Made by a program: the position numbers and the translations under genes | Assembly (NCBI GenBank): GCA_002479655.1 | Contig: DLOQ01000130.1 | Coordinates: 7,568 to 15,538 of the forward strand | Source of the DNA: Lachnospiraceae bacterium UBA7480 | GTDB lineage: Bacteria > Bacillota > Clostridia > Lachnospirales > Lachnospiraceae | Direction of reading: 5' to 3' | Length of the DNA stretch: 7,971 nt | Notes under the pieces: generated by a model | Databases searched by the model: none | What the model was told of the DNA's origin: nothing | Seen by the model: the letters and a program-made list of their open reading frames with translations, nothing else | In this document: one piece after another, positions 6,154-7,971 of the stretch | How positions within the stretch are numbered: position 1 is the stretch's first letter | How the letters are laid out: every line of letters starts with the position of its first letter

Positions 6154-7951
6154 CGATCCTGGCAGTCGCACGATACGGTCTTGCCGCGGATTCAAACAAT
6201 ATATAAAAACCATCAGATGCCGCAAGTATCTGTTCAGCGCCCTCAGGCAACAAATGTCTTTCCAATGGCACTGCATAAACTGCCGTCTCATCGCGATATT
6301 CATATTTTAATAAATAGGCATCTGCCACCTGCCAACTCTGACTAAGATACATATAGGTCGATCCTGTTGCTTCGTCCGTGCTAAAAGTCACGCCCTGGAT
6401 ACGTTCCGGGATCACCACCGTTGATAGCAGCTGCGGGTTTCCCGCATCGGAAATATCATAACAGTTTAAGCGGCCGGCAGCGCCATCTACATAAGAGCCC
6501 ACATACAGCCTGTCCCCATTGACGCCAAGAAAGCTCGCTACCTTAGAGCCGTTGTGGTTCAAAAGACCTGCATCAAAGGAAACAACGGCATCTCCTGATA
6601 AATCTCCATCCGATACCGCGGACCAAGGAGCCGCCCATACCGTCCCTGTTTCACCGGTCATCCAGAGAAGATCACGCGCGCTATCATAAGCAATGCCGCC
6701 CATATGCGCTTTTGTCCCCGTATCCACGATACTCTGAAGACGCCCTGTTTGATCCATAACATAAAGAATGCTGTTCTGCCCTGATTTACTGTATGCAGAG
6801 ACTACCAGACTGCCATCGCCCGCCAAAGTCAGACCCTGCCACACCATATCATCACATTCCTGCGGAAGCTCCGGTTCATAAAGTCCCGGCAGTGTGATCG
6901 ACCTCGCATAATTGTCCGTTATAAAAGAATACGCCTGATATCTTAGCACCTTCATCAGTCCGGAATAATTGGTCACGATCCCATCAGCACCCGCCGTCTT
7001 TGCAGCGATAAGTTCTTCCGGTGTATTCACCGTCCAGATATACGCCGTCGCTCCCGATGCATGAATCGCCTCTATTACCTCATTTGTCGCGATCTGTTTA
7101 TACAATCCGTAGTATTCCGCCGGATACTGCTCCGTCAGCGCGGCATCTGCGGAAGATGTATTATATAGTATCTTAACATCCGGATCTAACGTCTTTAAAT
7201 GTTCCAAATATCCATAACGGAAAGAGGCAAATACGCACCGATCCAGCATACCATACTGCTCCACTTCCCGAAGCACTTTTTCTTCAAAACCATCCACATC
7301 TCCGATGTCTTTCAGTTCCAAATAAAGCCTGCAATCGGAATCCCTAAGCACTAATAACAATTCTTCCAGCGTCGGGATCCGTACGCCCTCATGTGCGCTG
7401 TCAAACCAACTGCCGGCATCCATCGCACTCAATTCCTCATAAGTATAATCCGAAACAACGCCTTCTACACCTGTAATACGCACAAGATCGTCATCATGAA
7501 ACAAAACCAGCCGCCCGTCCTTTGTCATCTGGACATCCGTTTCAATATAATCGACACCGATATCAAGCGCACCTTCAAAGGCCGGCATCGTATTCTCAGG
7601 AAATTCCGAGGAATATCCACGATGTGCAATCAAAGTCAATCCCTGTTCCTCCCAGTCCGGCTGTCCGGGCATCCCCAGTCCACCGGAATTTTCCGCACGC
7701 CATACTGCCGGATCCACAATTTCTTCCACCTGCTCCGATGCTGCTCCCTGTTCAATAATTTCCGGTGTCTGTTCAGTAGTCTCCGGTGTCTGTTCCGTTA
7801 CCGCTTCCGGTTCAGTAGTCTCCGGTGTCTGTTCCGAATCCACGACCGCATCCTGCTGTGACTGTATCCGCAATGCGCGGACGCGGAATGCTGCAATCAA
7901 GGAAACCGCCGCAAGAAAAATAGCAAAAGCCGCAACCCAGATAACAACCAT
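6074..7951 (-). CDS. Membrane-anchored glycerophosphodiester phosphodiesterase with C-terminal propeller-like domain
   Basis: 625 residues. Seen: a hydrophobic segment (2-22) with no cleavage site; an acidic Thr/Pro/Glu/Gln linker with three copies of EQTPE(T/I)(T/I) (about 40-68); a GDPD TIM-barrel (about 105-338) with AHRG (H110), PENT, the IETDVQMTKDGRLVLFHD block (E137, D139, H152), LELK (E212) and GIVTNY; then about 280 residues rich in short strands (e.g. HMGGIAYDSARDLLWMTG, GDRLYVGSYVDG). Known: GDPDs hydrolyse glycerophosphodiesters to glycerol 3-phosphate and an alcohol. The spacing of H110, E137, D139, H152 and E212 matches the catalytic and metal residues I recall for a bacterial GDPD (H17, E44, D46, H59, E119), so it should be active. 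The C-terminal part is inferred to be a beta-propeller. Start: ATG 7951 has an in-frame TAA 6 nt before it, and all three frames are closed just upstream, but no properly spaced ribosome site is visible. The 3' end overlaps trmL tail to tail. Confidence 0.93.
   Translation of the reverse strand: MVVIWVAAFAIFLAAVSLIAAFRVRALRIQSQQDAVVDSEQTPETTEPEAVTEQTPETTEQTPEIIEQGAASEQVEEIVDPAVWRAENSGGLGMPGQPDWEEQGLTLIAHRGYSSEFPENTMPAFEGALDIGVDYIETDVQMTKDGRLVLFHDDDLVRITGVEGVVSDYTYEELSAMDAGSWFDSAHEGVRIPTLEELLLVLRDSDCRLYLELKDIGDVDGFEEKVLREVEQYGMLDRCVFASFRYGYLEHLKTLDPDVKILYNTSSADAALTEQYPAEYYGLYKQIATNEVIEAIHASGATAYIWTVNTPEELIAAKTAGADGIVTNYSGLMKVLRYQAYSFITDNYARSITLPGLYEPELPQECDDMVWQGLTLAGDGSLVVSAYSKSGQNSILYVMDQTGRLQSIVDTGTKAHMGGIAYDSARDLLWMTGETGTVWAAPWSAVSDGDLSGDAVVSFDAGLLNHNGSKVASFLGVNGDRLYVGSYVDGAAGRLNCYDISDAGNPQLLSTVVIPERIQGVTFSTDEATGSTYMYLSQSWQVADAYLLKYEYRDETAVYAVPLERHLLPEGAEQILAASDGFYILFESAARPYRATARIVNDQIYVLQFGILSSAAGEAPLPSGN
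7750..7836 (-). repeat. In-frame direct repeats coding the EQTPETT linker
   Basis: Two identical 27-bp copies (7771-7797 and 7810-7836) and a third diverged copy (7750-7776, four mismatches) share the core TCCGGTGTCTGTTC. Copy starts are 21 and 39 bp apart, whole numbers of codons, so a gain or loss would shorten or lengthen the acidic EQTPE(T/I)(T/I) linker of the phosphodiesterase without breaking its frame. Confidence 0.85.
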
Positions 7952-7971
7952 CCCTATTTAGTCAAGTGTTT

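Noticed and set aside
7391..7861. 156-codon plus-strand open frame opposite the phosphodiesterase gene
   Set aside because: Antisense to a clear enzyme with conserved catalytic motifs. Its product is low-complexity (LFSSLRCLF repeats), mirrored from the linker repeats, and has no recognisable domain.

Overview
The window looks like chromosomal DNA of an anaerobic low-to-mid-GC Firmicute, most likely a member of the Clostridia close to Lachnospiraceae. This rests on protein flavour (clostridial-type MutS2, an OmpR/HisKA pair of the ResD/WalK style, TrmL with its full-length signature) and on the GGAGG-type ribosome binding sites. It is an inference from memory of these families, with no database search behind it.

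Layout: at the left edge, on the minus strand, lie the first codons of an unknown gene (1-17). Upstream of it is a SIS-domain sugar-phosphate isomerase of the sedoheptulose-7-phosphate isomerase (GmhA-like) type (108-695). These two probably begin an operon that runs leftward out of the window and may make a nucleotide-activated heptose or another surface sugar. A 175-200 bp AT-rich divergent promoter region (about 696-894) follows. To the right, on the plus strand, is a co-directional set with short gaps and no visible terminator: mutS2 (895-3321), an OmpR-family response regulator (3383-4090), its membrane sensor kinase (4126-5562), and trmL, a tRNA wobble-base 2'-O-methyltransferase (5629-6153). 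The right end carries, on the minus strand, a 625-residue membrane-anchored glycerophosphodiester phosphodiesterase with a long C-terminal domain that looks like a beta-propeller (6074-7951). Its 3' end overlaps the 3' end of trmL by 80 bp.

How the genes relate: MutS2 (a Smr-domain ATPase, in Bacillus linked to collided-ribosome rescue and recombination control) and TrmL (tRNA wobble modification) are both translation-related housekeeping genes. They flank a two-component system whose extracytoplasmic sensor suggests an envelope or extracellular signal. Co-transcription of all four is plausible from spacing but not proven.

Most of the window is ordinary core-genome content. The points most worth a second look are: (1) the mutS2 start, where a perfect extended -10 lies 6 nt from the ATG, predicting a leaderless transcript, and sits in the loop of a 10-bp inverted repeat that also covers the start codon; (2) the loss of the DLR nuclease motif in the MutS2 Smr domain; (3) the convergent overlap of trmL with the phosphodiesterase gene; and (4) the phosphodiesterase-propeller fusion with its odd membrane topology and repeated acidic linker. 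I found no mobile element, CRISPR array, tRNA or rRNA, and no convincing previously undescribed system.
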